Below, in pieces: positions 1 through 8,262 of a DNA stretch of 44,497 nt (position 1 is the stretch's first letter; the number at the start of each line of letters is the position of its first letter). Location of the stretch: positions 8,053 to 52,549 of the forward strand of contig DITE01000040.1 of NCBI GenBank assembly GCA_002422725.1. Direction: 5' to 3'. Under the pieces are notes generated by a model. It was not told the origin of the DNA and searched no databases. It saw only the letters and a list, made by a program, of their open reading frames with translations. The stretch is from Bacteroidales bacterium UBA6192 (GTDB lineage Bacteria; Bacteroidota; Bacteroidia; Bacteroidales; F082). A program made the position numbers and the translations under genes.

Positions 1-390
1 GAAGGATTCTCCTGGTATAAAAATAGTGATGATTTTCTGCCCAAAAGCAGTGGTTCGGGACATCCCCAGGCATTGTTGCGCACCCGCTTCAACGCTGAGG
101 CTGCTACCATGCTGGATGAAAACGGGAAAGTAAAACCTGATGCTTCTTTTCCTGAAGGCTCGCTAATCGTCAAAGAACTGCACGACAAGGAAAACAGCCT
201 GGCCCGATATGCCATTCTCTATAAAAATACCGGGAATGGTTCAGCTGACAGCCGGGGATGGGTTTGGGGGTATATCAATGCAGATGGTACTGTGTCCATA
301 AGTGCCTCCAAAAAAGGGAGTTCATGCATCAACTGCCACCTCCAGGAGGGTAATATAGACTATACCCTAATGAATAAATTTTTCCCCTGA
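1..390 (+). CDS. Cytochrome P460-like heme protein, 5' end missing
   Basis: The reading frame is open from base 1 and ends at 390, so only the last 129 residues are in the window. The visible part has the pattern of the cytochrome P460 family: a segment FPEGSLIVKEL, a GWVWGYIN segment, and near the C-terminus the c-type heme motif CINCH. Family members are small periplasmic heme proteins; some oxidise hydroxylamine, others have no known role. The signal peptide and the residues that would separate P460 from cytochrome c'-beta lie upstream or cannot be judged. It converges with the HD phosphohydrolase, 19 bases apart. Family call is fairly firm; substrate unknown. Confidence 0.7.
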   Translation, partial: EGFSWYKNSDDFLPKSSGSGHPQALLRTRFNAEAATMLDENGKVKPDASFPEGSLIVKELHDKENSLARYAILYKNTGNGSADSRGWVWGYINADGTVSISASKKGSSCINCHLQEGNIDYTLMNKFFP

Positions 391-409
391 ACAGACCGGA
401 ATCGCTATC

Positions 410-1657
410 TTACGATTCAGCTAGAAACCTTTTCGGACAACACAGGAAGTGCTTGGTAACAGGAACCGACAACACAGAAATATTCAGTTGATCTGATGCC
501 TGCTGAATATCTGCCACCCTTCCATCCTTATAAACGATGTTGATCCGCGCCTGCCCGGGATGATAGGCATGGTTGGAAGTTGAGTTGATAATCAGCAAGT
601 ATTTAGCTTCTTCATGACTTAGCCCAAAACTTTTCATGATTTTCTGATGGATCAGCCCTGTTTTGGATTCCGAAAACTCCTCGTTCTGCAAGCTTACCCC
701 GAACAACTGCCTGTTGACAATGCTTTGGCTCAGATACGACAAAACCCTGTCAGGATGATGCTGCCAAACCTTAAGCGCCGTGAAGATGTCAAAATCATCC
801 AGTTGGGCAAAGTTCATCAGGGTTTCATGATTTGATTTGCCAGCCTCACCTTCAAAACCCGCAAGAAAATAGGCCAATGCAGGCGTGGCAAACAATTGAT
901 ATCCTTCGCGACTGAGGTGCTGTGCCCTCCTGAGCGCATTCAGGAGCATAAACTCGGCCGACAGCACTGTTTTGTGCAGATATACCTGCCAATACATCAA
1001 CCTGCGGGCAATAATGAACTTTTCGACAGAATAAATACCTTTGGCTTCCACCGCCAATTCATCATCAATTACCTCAAGCATTGTTATCAAACGCTCGGCA
1101 TTAATAGCCCCTTCTGATACCCCCGTAAAAAAACTGTCCCTTTTCAGGTAGTCAATCCGATCCATATCCAATTGACTCGACACCAACTGATGCAGCACTT
1201 TCTTCGGGTAAACCCCTTTAAATATATCCCTGGCCATGTCGAGTTTTCCATCGAACTGCCCGTTGAGTTCCTCGATAAACCTGAGTGATAGATGCTCGTG
1301 CGATAAGCCTCTGACAATGGATTGTTCCAGTGTGTGAGAATAGGGTCCATGCCCAGTGTCATGAAGCAATATGGCAATGCAGGCAGCCTGAGCTTCCTCA
1401 TCGGTGATGTTGTGTCCCTTCGACCGCAACACATTAATGGCATGTTGCATCAAAAACATGGCTCCGAGGCTGTGGTGAAAGCGTGTATGCAATGCACCCG
1501 GATAAACCAGATGGGTAAGTCCAAGTTGTTTTATTCTCCTTAGTCGTTGAAAATAAGGATGTTCCACCAGATCAAATAGCAGGTCATCAGGTATAGTGAT
1601 GAAACCATAAACCGGATCGTTGAAGATTTTCTTCTTATTCTGACGCAATTGCGGCAT
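410..1657 (-). CDS. HD-domain phosphohydrolase (COG1078-like)
   Basis: A 415-residue cytoplasmic protein of the HD phosphohydrolase superfamily, close to the dNTP triphosphohydrolase-like group. The metal-binding signature is complete: RFHHSLG (His61/62), LLHDTGHG (His99-Asp100) and a downstream Asp in QLDMDRIDYL (about 166-169). Relatives hydrolyse nucleotides such as dNTPs or (p)ppGpp-like compounds, but the substrate cannot be told from these motifs. The ATG at 1657 gives MPQLRQNKKK followed by DPVYGFI, a typical start for this family. It is divergent from porX, with 128 bases between them. Family confident, substrate unassigned. Confidence 0.85.
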   Translation of the reverse strand: MPQLRQNKKKIFNDPVYGFITIPDDLLFDLVEHPYFQRLRRIKQLGLTHLVYPGALHTRFHHSLGAMFLMQHAINVLRSKGHNITDEEAQAACIAILLHDTGHGPYSHTLEQSIVRGLSHEHLSLRFIEELNGQFDGKLDMARDIFKGVYPKKVLHQLVSSQLDMDRIDYLKRDSFFTGVSEGAINAERLITMLEVIDDELAVEAKGIYSVEKFIIARRLMYWQVYLHKTVLSAEFMLLNALRRAQHLSREGYQLFATPALAYFLAGFEGEAGKSNHETLMNFAQLDDFDIFTALKVWQHHPDRVLSYLSQSIVNRQLFGVSLQNEEFSESKTGLIHQKIMKSFGLSHEEAKYLLIINSTSNHAYHPGQARINIVYKDGRVADIQQASDQLNISVLSVPVTKHFLCCPKRFLAES

Positions 1658-1666
1658 AAAAATTGT

Positions 1667-1674
1667 TAATTTTG
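1667..1674 (+). promoter_or_regulatory. Candidate -7 element for porX
   Basis: TAATTTTG matches the Bacteroidetes -7 consensus TAnnTTTG in the space between the HD gene and porX. A TTG lies 15 bases upstream, a little closer than usual. Use of this site would give porX a leader of roughly 105 bases. No better match was seen nearer the gene. Confidence 0.35.
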
Positions 1675-1785
1675 TGTGTCAGGCATCAAGCAGCGGGCAA
1701 TAAAACCCTTTTAATTTCATTTGTTTACAAAAATACCTGAATTATCGTCAAAGTCTCTACCCTGAAATCAATTAAATAAATCTAC

Positions 1786-3342
1786 ATGGATAAAGTTAAA
1801 ATTTTATGGGCCGATGACGAAATTGATCTGTTAAAACCACATGTCATTTTTCTTGAGCACAAAGGCTATGATGTAACAACGATTAACAACGGCGATGAGG
1901 CACTCGACCTGATTCGTTCGCAGGTGTTCGACATCGTGTTTCTCGATGAAAACATGCCGGGTCTGACAGGCATCGAAACACTCGAAAAAATTAAGATTGA
2001 TTTCCCAAACCTTCCGGTGGTTATGATTACCAAAAGTGAAGAAGAATCGATCATGGAAGATGCTATTGGATCAAACATTGCCGATTACCTCATAAAGCCG
2101 GTCAAGCCCAATCAAATACTCCTCTCACTCAAACGAAACCTTGAAAACAAAAAGCTGGTAAGCGAGAAAAGTACGATGAGCTACCAGCAGGAATTCAGGA
2201 ATATTGGCCTTGAGATTGGGAACCAACTCAATTACAACGAATGGATTGATATTTACCGCAAACTGGTGAGATGGGAACTCGAACTCGAAAAATCGAAAGA
2301 CGAAGGCATCATGCAAGTGCTTACCATGCAACAGGATGAGGCTAACAATGTGTTTTCAAGATACGTCGAACGAAACTATATTGACTGGGTTAGCGGGCGC
2401 AACCAACATAAGCCGGTGTTGTCGCACACAGTTGTCCGCGACAAAATATTAACCCGCATCGACCCATCGGATAAACCTGTGTTTGTGTTGCTGATCGATA
2501 ATTTGAGATATGACCAGTGGAAGGCGATACAACCCCTTATGGAAGACTATTTCAGGGTGGAAAGCGACGAGCTTTACTACAGTATACTGCCTACCACAAC
2601 CCAATATGCGCGCAATGCGCTTTTTGCAGGGTTGATGCCTTCCGAAATCCGGAAGAAATATCCTAAATACTGGACTGATGAAGAAGAAGAGGGAACAAAG
2701 AATCAATATGAATCTGAACTACTTGGTGAGCAATTACGGCGATTCGGAAAAGACATCAAATATTCCTACACCAAAGTCCTGAATCTGAATGCCGGGAAAA
2801 GGCTGGTAGAATCGCTTCCCAATCTGATGGGTAACAAATTAAATGTTATTGTTTACAACTTTGTCGACATGCTATCGCATGCCAGAACCGAGATGGAAAT
2901 GATCCGTGAACTTGCCGAAGACGAAGCTGCCTACCGGTCGCTGATGTTGTCATGGTTTGAACATTCAACCCTGTATGAAATTGTTCGGTATATCTCACAA
3001 AAGAAGTGCGATCTGATTATCACCACCGATCATGGCTCGATCAGAGCAAAAAATCCTGTTAAAATATTAGGCGACAAGGAGGTAAACACCAACCTCAGGT
3101 ACAAATATGGCCGAAGCCTAAAATATAATTCAAAAGAAGTGTTCGAGGTGCGCGATCCCGAAAGCATATTCCTTCCAAGAGTGAATGTTAGCACAGCCTA
3201 TGTTTTCGCACGTCCCGGCGATTTTTTTGCCTATCCCAACAATTATAACTATTACGTTAATTATTATCGCAACACATTTCAGCATGGAGGAATCTCGATG
3301 CAGGAAATGCTCGTTCCTATTATCTTTTTAAAGCCCAAATGA
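1786..3342 (+). CDS. porX: PorX: response regulator with PglZ phosphatase domain
   Basis: A 518-residue two-domain protein. Residues 1-120 form a CheY-like receiver with the acidic pair Asp10/Asp11, phospho-acceptor Asp54 (FLDENMPG), Thr82 and Lys104. Residues about 210-518 form a PglZ/alkaline-phosphatase-like domain with LLIDNLRYDQW (Asp238), the Thr run 270-272, DMLSH (Asp361, His365), TTDHGS (Asp415-His416) and His500. This architecture is PorX, which with the kinase PorY and sigma factor SigP controls type IX secretion in Bacteroidetes; the PglZ domain is reported to act on phosphodiester oligonucleotides. No porY or sigma factor is in the window. The stop overlaps the tsaE start (ATGA), so it probably leads a porX-tsaE-ald operon. 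Confidence 0.93.
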   Translation: MDKVKILWADDEIDLLKPHVIFLEHKGYDVTTINNGDEALDLIRSQVFDIVFLDENMPGLTGIETLEKIKIDFPNLPVVMITKSEEESIMEDAIGSNIADYLIKPVKPNQILLSLKRNLENKKLVSEKSTMSYQQEFRNIGLEIGNQLNYNEWIDIYRKLVRWELELEKSKDEGIMQVLTMQQDEANNVFSRYVERNYIDWVSGRNQHKPVLSHTVVRDKILTRIDPSDKPVFVLLIDNLRYDQWKAIQPLMEDYFRVESDELYYSILPTTTQYARNALFAGLMPSEIRKKYPKYWTDEEEEGTKNQYESELLGEQLRRFGKDIKYSYTKVLNLNAGKRLVESLPNLMGNKLNVIVYNFVDMLSHARTEMEMIRELAEDEAAYRSLMLSWFEHSTLYEIVRYISQKKCDLIITTDHGSIRAKNPVKILGDKEVNTNLRYKYGRSLKYNSKEVFEVRDPESIFLPRVNVSTAYVFARPGDFFAYPNNYNYYVNYYRNTFQHGGISMQEMLVPIIFLKPK

Positions 3343-3767
3343 TAACAATTGAAGTGAACCATCTCAGCGAACTGGATAATCTGGCAGATACCATATTGAA
3401 ATTCGCGGCAAACAGACGCATCTTTGCGTTATACGGACCGATGGGTGCCGGAAAAACTACCCTTATTAAATCCATATGCCACCGATTGGGGGTAACTGAC
3501 GAGGTAAACAGCCCTACTTTCAGCATCATTAATGAATACATGACATTGGAGCAGGAACCTGTTTATCATTTTGATTTTTACAGGATTAACAAGATTGAGG
3601 AAGCTTTCGACATCGGTTATGAAAATTATTTCTACAGCGATTCAAAATGTTTTATCGAATGGCCTGAAAAAATTAAGCAACTTTTACCGCCCAACACCGT
3701 ACAAATCACAATCGTGGCAGATGATGAGAACCAAAAGAGGATGGTTTCTATCGAGCTGCTTGAATAA
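3339..3767 (+). CDS. tsaE: TsaE, tRNA t6A biosynthesis ATPase
   Basis: A 142-residue P-loop ATPase with Walker A GPMGAGKT at residues 33-40, followed by the TsaE segment VNSPTFSIINEY and HFDFYRI. TsaE binds the TsaB-TsaD heterodimer and drives cycles of N6-threonylcarbamoyladenosine synthesis at position 37 of ANN-decoding tRNAs. Length is normal for the family. The start overlaps the porX stop by 4 bases, implying translational coupling, and ald follows 17 bases later. TsaB, TsaC and TsaD are not in the window. Confidence 0.93.
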   Translation: MITIEVNHLSELDNLADTILKFAANRRIFALYGPMGAGKTTLIKSICHRLGVTDEVNSPTFSIINEYMTLEQEPVYHFDFYRINKIEEAFDIGYENYFYSDSKCFIEWPEKIKQLLPPNTVQITIVADDENQKRMVSIELLE

Positions 3768-3784
3768 TTAAACGTGTTGCAAAT

Positions 3785-5008
3785 ATGGGTGATATAAGTC
3801 CTTACCAGATTCGCATGTCCGGTTCGGGAGAATTGCTTCCAAAAGAGGAAATGCTGGAAACAATCTGGAAAAAAAACAGTCTTAGCATCGGTCTGCCCAT
3901 GGAGACCTCTCCCAATGAAAACCGAATAGCCCTTGTACCAGATGCAGTAAAGCTGATTTCAATGAGCGGCCACAAGGTAATTGTCGAAAAATCGGCGGGT
4001 GTGAAGGCTCATTTCACCGACAATGAATATTCCGAAGCGGGTGCCGAGATTACAGAAAGCCGATCCGTTGTTTTTTCCTGTGATATTATTCTCAAAATTG
4101 CACCTCCATCAGCTGATGAATTAAACCTCATCGAAAAAAGGCGCACACTCATTTCCATCCTTAATCTGCCCCTGAGGAACAGGGAGTTTTTTCAGCATCT
4201 GTCGAATAACAGAATCACCGCCTTTGCATTCGAACATATTCAGGATAAGTCTGGCGGATTACCCATCAAACGTTCGATGAGCGAAATCATTGGCAACGCT
4301 TCACTTCTTATCGCAGCCGAATACCTATCGCATCCCGAATATGGTAAAGGTATTATGTTGGGAGGGTTTCCGGGCCTCGCTCCCACCGAGGTAGTGGTTA
4401 TCGGAGCAGGAACTGTGGCTGAATATGCCATCAAAACAGCCCTGGGCATGGGTGCAGTGGTGAAGGTTTTTGACAATTCCATTTATAAGTTAAGAAGTCT
4501 GCAGAATACTCTGAGCCGCCCGCTTTACACCTCAACTTTTCAGCCCCGACTTCTCGAAGCAGCATTGCATACCGCTGATGTGGTTATTGCCGCCAAGCAT
4601 TCTACATCGGGCATCACACCATGTTTGATTTCTGAAGCTATGGTTTCGGGAATGAAACAGGGATCGGTGATTATTGATGTGAGCATTGACCAGGGAGGCT
4701 GTTTTGAAACTTCCCGACCTACAACACATCAGAATCCAGTGTATAAGAAATTTGGCGTGACTCATTATTGTGTACCTAACATCGCTTCAAAAGTACCGCA
4801 GACAGCTTCGCAGTCCTTATCCAATTTCTTTGCTCCGGTTCTGCTCGAAGCAGGAGAATGCGGTGGCATGGAAAACCTGATGAAGATCAACCGTTGGCTG
4901 AGCAAAGGGGTTTACCTCTACAATGGCACACTGACCAACGAACAGGTAAGCAAAATGCACAATCTGCCATTCCAGCATCTCGATCTGCTGCTTGCAGCAT
5001 TATACTGA
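3785..5008 (+). CDS. ald: Alanine dehydrogenase-family protein
   Basis: A 407-residue NAD(P)-binding protein of the alanine dehydrogenase / transhydrogenase alpha-subunit family. It has an N-terminal extension of about 30 residues before the usual start of the fold (GLPMETSPNENRIALVPD). Arg47 and Lys104 match the pyruvate-binding Arg15 and Lys75 of the classical enzyme. The Rossmann motif VVVIGAGTVAEYA starts near 203, and IDVSIDQGG (Asp302) and VPNIAS (Asn332) are kept. The catalytic His96 position is Asn127 (ILNLPL instead of YLHLA), which as I recall is also not His in other Bacteroidetes homologs. It probably interconverts alanine and pyruvate with NAD, but activity should not be assumed. 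Likely third gene of the porX operon. Confidence 0.8.
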   Translation: MGDISPYQIRMSGSGELLPKEEMLETIWKKNSLSIGLPMETSPNENRIALVPDAVKLISMSGHKVIVEKSAGVKAHFTDNEYSEAGAEITESRSVVFSCDIILKIAPPSADELNLIEKRRTLISILNLPLRNREFFQHLSNNRITAFAFEHIQDKSGGLPIKRSMSEIIGNASLLIAAEYLSHPEYGKGIMLGGFPGLAPTEVVVIGAGTVAEYAIKTALGMGAVVKVFDNSIYKLRSLQNTLSRPLYTSTFQPRLLEAALHTADVVIAAKHSTSGITPCLISEAMVSGMKQGSVIIDVSIDQGGCFETSRPTTHQNPVYKKFGVTHYCVPNIASKVPQTASQSLSNFFAPVLLEAGECGGMENLMKINRWLSKGVYLYNGTLTNEQVSKMHNLPFQHLDLLLAALY

Positions 5009-5077
5009 TTCCGTTCCATTCCGGTTCAGTTTATCCATAAAGTGTGCAAGGAAACTCGTGCTTTGATGGATTATTGA

Positions 5078-5085
5078 TATTTTTG
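5078..5085 (+). promoter_or_regulatory. -7 promoter element for aroB-aroA
   Basis: TATTTTTG fits TAnnTTTG and lies 17 bases before the aroB ATG. No convincing -33 TTG is seen at the usual distance. It suggests that aroBA is transcribed separately from the porX operon. Confidence 0.5.
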
Positions 5086-5102
5086 CGTCAGACTGACTGA
5101 CC

Positions 5103-6173
5103 ATGAAACTTATTCCTGATTCGATATATTACGACGATCTTGCCCTGATGGTGCTGAGAAAAACAGTTTACACCTATAGGAACGAAAATCGAAAAGTATT
5201 TATTCTGACTGACGAAAACACTTTCAGTCAATGTCTTCCAATTATTCGTCATGAATTGGGCGAATTGCAGGAATCCCTCCTGCCAATTACGGTGAAAGCA
5301 GGCGAAAAGCATAAAAACATTGAGGCAGCATCTTACATTTGGTCCGAACTTGCCAGGTTGCAGGCTGGACGTGATGCCTTGCTGATCAACCTTGGCGGAG
5401 GTATGGTTACCGATCTGGGTGGCTTTGCAGCGTCCTGCTATAAGCGTGGCATTAAAACCATTCATATTCCAACTACCTTACTGGGCATGGTCGATGCTGC
5501 TATTGGCGGAAAAACAGGCGTTGACCTCAGTTATTTCAAAAATATTGTCGGCACTTTTTATGCTCCGTCAAGTATCCTGATTATACCCAAATTTTTACAT
5601 TCGCTCGGCACCAGACAAATCAGATCAGGTCTGGCCGAGGTAATCAAGTATGGATTCATCAGCCGGCCAGAACTGCTCGATAACGCTTTGGATGTTCATG
5701 CTGAACACGATTGGACCAGCATCATCAACACATGTATTGAAATAAAAACCAGAATCGTTCAAGCTGATCCAACCGAGGCCGGCTTGCGAAAAATACTCAA
5801 CTTCGGACACACCATCGGTCATGCTCTTGAATCGCTGGCACTCGAAAAACAACACGAATTACTTCACGGCGAAGCCATTGCAGCAGGGATGATATGCGAA
5901 CTTTATCTTTCGACCACGCACACCGGTTTGCATGAAGGTGTTCTGGAAGCATTTGTGATGAATTGGCGTAAAATGTTTTTCCGGTATCCCTTTGCTGATG
6001 AAGACATAAACCGATTGATCGAACTCATCCGCAACGACAAAAAGAATCTATCGGATCAACTGTTGTTTACCCTGATCAGCAGTCCGGGCAACCCACTCTA
6101 CGATGTTATTGTCGAAGATGCCATGATTATCCGGAGTCTTAAATTTTACCAATCAATTCTTCTTCAATCATGA
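5103..6173 (+). CDS. aroB: 3-Dehydroquinate synthase
   Basis: A 356-residue enzyme of the second step of the shikimate pathway, converting DAHP to 3-dehydroquinate with NAD and a divalent metal. The diagnostic segment LINLGGGMVTDLGGF (residues 94-108) is followed by HIPTTLLGMVDAAIGGKTGV, and the metal-binding histidines are in NFGHTIGHALE and LLHGEAIAAG. Length is normal for the family. It overlaps aroA by 4 bases (ATGA), so the two are translationally coupled. Confidence 0.96.
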   Translation: MKLIPDSIYYDDLALMVLRKTVYTYRNENRKVFILTDENTFSQCLPIIRHELGELQESLLPITVKAGEKHKNIEAASYIWSELARLQAGRDALLINLGGGMVTDLGGFAASCYKRGIKTIHIPTTLLGMVDAAIGGKTGVDLSYFKNIVGTFYAPSSILIIPKFLHSLGTRQIRSGLAEVIKYGFISRPELLDNALDVHAEHDWTSIINTCIEIKTRIVQADPTEAGLRKILNFGHTIGHALESLALEKQHELLHGEAIAAGMICELYLSTTHTGLHEGVLEAFVMNWRKMFFRYPFADEDINRLIELIRNDKKNLSDQLLFTLISSPGNPLYDVIVEDAMIIRSLKFYQSILLQS

Positions 6174-7423
6174 GGGTGCTGACAACCGGAAACCCGCCTT
6201 GTGGTGAAATTGAATTGCCTGGAAGTAAAAGTGAAAGCAACAGGCTATTGATGATACAGGCATACTCCGGCAATGCAATCAGCATTGAGGGTGTTTCTGA
6301 GGCTGACGACACCATTTTATTAAATCATCTGCTCAATGCGATCAGGACAGGCAACAGACAGGAATCTCCGGTTGTGATCGACTGTAACAATGCCGGAACC
6401 GTGCTTCGTTTCCTGCTTACGTTTCTATCACTGCAAAAAGGCAAATGGATGCTTACCGGTAGAGAAAGAATGAAGAAAAGACCAGTGGGTGATCTGGTGC
6501 AAACGCTGAGAACACTTGGAGCTGACATACAATACACTGAACAGCAAGGGTATCCGCCATTGGTAATTAAAGGGAAAGAGCTTATAGGAGGTGAAGCAAT
6601 GCTTAATGCTTCCGTAAGCAGTCAGTTTGCCAGCTCGTTACTTCTGGCTGCCCCTTGCCTTGAAAGGGGAATAAAGCTGAGTCTGAACAATGAAATCAGT
6701 TCGCAACCTTATATCGGGTTAACCATTGACCTGATGCGGCTTTGTGGAGCTGAGGTCAGGCAGGAAGGAACCGGCTTTATTGTTGATCCGGAACCCTATA
6801 AATCGTGCAATCAAATCGTTAGCCGCGATTGGAGTTCTGCTGCTTTCTGGTACCAAATGATCGCCATTGCCCGCAAAGGAGCGCTTTTGCTCAATGGTCT
6901 CGATTCGAACAGCATGCAGGGCGACAGGGTTTTGATGGAAATGTTCAGGCCATTGGGAGTCAGTTCTGTTCAGGAATCAGGCGGAATCCGTATTCAGGCA
7001 TCAGGTAAAGCGGTCAGACAGGCTGATTTTGACTTTACCCATCACCCCGACCTTTTCCCTGCCGTTGCATCAACATGTGCTGCCCTGGGTGTTGATGCTG
7101 TTTTTTGCGGAACGAGAAGCCTGCGGATCAAAGAGTCGGACCGCATCAGTGCAATGGCTGCAGAACTCAGCAAAACAGGCAGCTTCCTGACAGAATCAGA
7201 TCCCAATTCCTGTCGCCTGATTGGTGACACTTCTTTTAAGGTAAACTCACCGATTCATTTTGAATCATGGGATGATCACAGAATAGCTATGGCACTTGCA
7301 CCACTTGCCCTGCAGGCGGGCGAAATAACAATCAGCCACCCGGAAGTAGTGAGTAAATCATATCCCGGATTCTGGAAACAACTTGAAGCAACAGGAAGCT
7401 TAAAATGTGAAACAATTGATTAG
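6170..7423 (+). CDS. aroA: EPSP synthase (3-phosphoshikimate 1-carboxyvinyltransferase)
   Basis: A 417-residue shikimate pathway enzyme that joins phosphoenolpyruvate to shikimate 3-phosphate. The family motifs appear in order: LPGSKSESNRLL near the N-terminus, NNAGTVLRF, a GRERMKKRPVGDL segment, SSQFASSLLLAAP, HPDLFPAVAS, LRIKESDRI and WDDHRIAMA. NAGTVLRF differs from the common NAGTAMR form, as in many Bacteroidetes. The gene is coupled to aroB through an ATGA overlap. A gap of 95 bases then leads to a separately promoted gene. Confidence 0.96.
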   Translation: MRVLTTGNPPCGEIELPGSKSESNRLLMIQAYSGNAISIEGVSEADDTILLNHLLNAIRTGNRQESPVVIDCNNAGTVLRFLLTFLSLQKGKWMLTGRERMKKRPVGDLVQTLRTLGADIQYTEQQGYPPLVIKGKELIGGEAMLNASVSSQFASSLLLAAPCLERGIKLSLNNEISSQPYIGLTIDLMRLCGAEVRQEGTGFIVDPEPYKSCNQIVSRDWSSAAFWYQMIAIARKGALLLNGLDSNSMQGDRVLMEMFRPLGVSSVQESGGIRIQASGKAVRQADFDFTHHPDLFPAVASTCAALGVDAVFCGTRSLRIKESDRISAMAAELSKTGSFLTESDPNSCRLIGDTSFKVNSPIHFESWDDHRIAMALAPLALQAGEITISHPEVVSKSYPGFWKQLEATGSLKCETID

Positions 7424-7469
7424 CCAAGGCCTATTGTTTGACTATTATTTCAATCCATAAGGTTTCGTC

Positions 7470-7498
7470 TTGCAATTCGATCATATTTCCTACTTTTG
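7470..7498 (+). promoter_or_regulatory. Bacteroidetes-type promoter before the LutA-like gene
   Basis: TTG at 7470-7472, an 18-base spacer and TACTTTTG at 7491-7498 form a full match to the TTG-N17-23-TAnnTTTG promoter pattern. The ATG follows 20 bases after the -7 element. It is one of the best promoter matches in the window. Confidence 0.65.
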
Positions 7499-7518
7499 CA
7501 TGAATTATTAAGAAAACC

Positions 7519-8238
7519 ATGATTGTAGATCTTTTCATCCCCTGTTTTGTAGATCAGTTGTATCCGCAAACAGCCATGAATATGATAAAATTACTGAATA
7601 AGGCTGGTGTTGAGGTGCATTACAACCCACAACAGACCTGCTGTGGACAGATGGCATTCAATAGTGGATTCTGGGATGAAGCCAAAGAACTTGGTAATAA
7701 ATTTCTGATCGACTTTCCGAACGACCGTCCGGTTGTCAGCCCGACAGCCTCGTGCACAGGTTATATCAGGAACTATTATCATGAATTGTTTCACAATACC
7801 GGAAATCACCTTGAATACAAACGATTAATCAGAAATATTTATGAGATTTCTGATTTTCTGGTCAATACATTAAAAATGACCGACTTTGGTGCAACATTTG
7901 AACATAAAGTAACTTACCATGACAGTTGTGCCGGGCTGCGCGAATATGGCCTCACCAATGAGGGTAGATTGTTGTTGTCAAAAGTTAAGGGACTGGAACT
8001 TGTTGAAATGAAAGACACCCATGTCTGTTGTGGATTTGGCGGAACATTTTCGATCAAACACGAAGCAATTTCAACCGCTATGGCCGAACAAAAGGTGCTC
8101 AATGCAATAGATACAGGTGCTGAATATGTTGTTTCAACCGATCTAAGCTGTTTGATGCACCAGCAGTCGTTTGCCTCAAAACAAAAACTGCCGCTTAAAA
8201 CCATCCATCTGGTCGATGTGCTGGCTTCGGGCTGGTAA
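7519..8238 (+). CDS. LutA/YkgE-like cysteine-rich (CCG domain) protein
   Basis: A 239-residue protein with two cysteine-rich CCG modules: CCGQMAFNSGFWDEA at residues 41-55 and CCGFGGTFSIKHEA at 170-183, plus SCT (79-81) and DSCAGL (135-140). This is the layout of LutA/YkgE, the subunit of the LutABC L-lactate oxidation complex, and of the related domains in heterodisulfide reductase and GlpC. Such modules bind iron-sulfur clusters. No lutB or lutC lies next to it: aroA is upstream with its own end, and an opposite-strand gene follows 24 bases later. A role in lactate use is therefore likely by family but not shown by context. Confidence 0.8.
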   Translation: MIVDLFIPCFVDQLYPQTAMNMIKLLNKAGVEVHYNPQQTCCGQMAFNSGFWDEAKELGNKFLIDFPNDRPVVSPTASCTGYIRNYYHELFHNTGNHLEYKRLIRNIYEISDFLVNTLKMTDFGATFEHKVTYHDSCAGLREYGLTNEGRLLLSKVKGLELVEMKDTHVCCGFGGTFSIKHEAISTAMAEQKVLNAIDTGAEYVVSTDLSCLMHQQSFASKQKLPLKTIHLVDVLASGW

Positions 8239-8262
8239 TTTCAGTGTTTTTTCTGAGAAGGT

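Noticed and set aside
2449..3342. PglZ domain as part of a BREX or similar defence system near the island
   Set aside because: It is fused to a receiver domain with an intact phospho-Asp, which is the PorX architecture, and it lies about 7 kb from the defence operon in a housekeeping context.
8239..8262. Shared terminator between the LutA-like and YCII genes
   Set aside because: Only a 4-5 base imperfect stem around a T-run; too weak to call.
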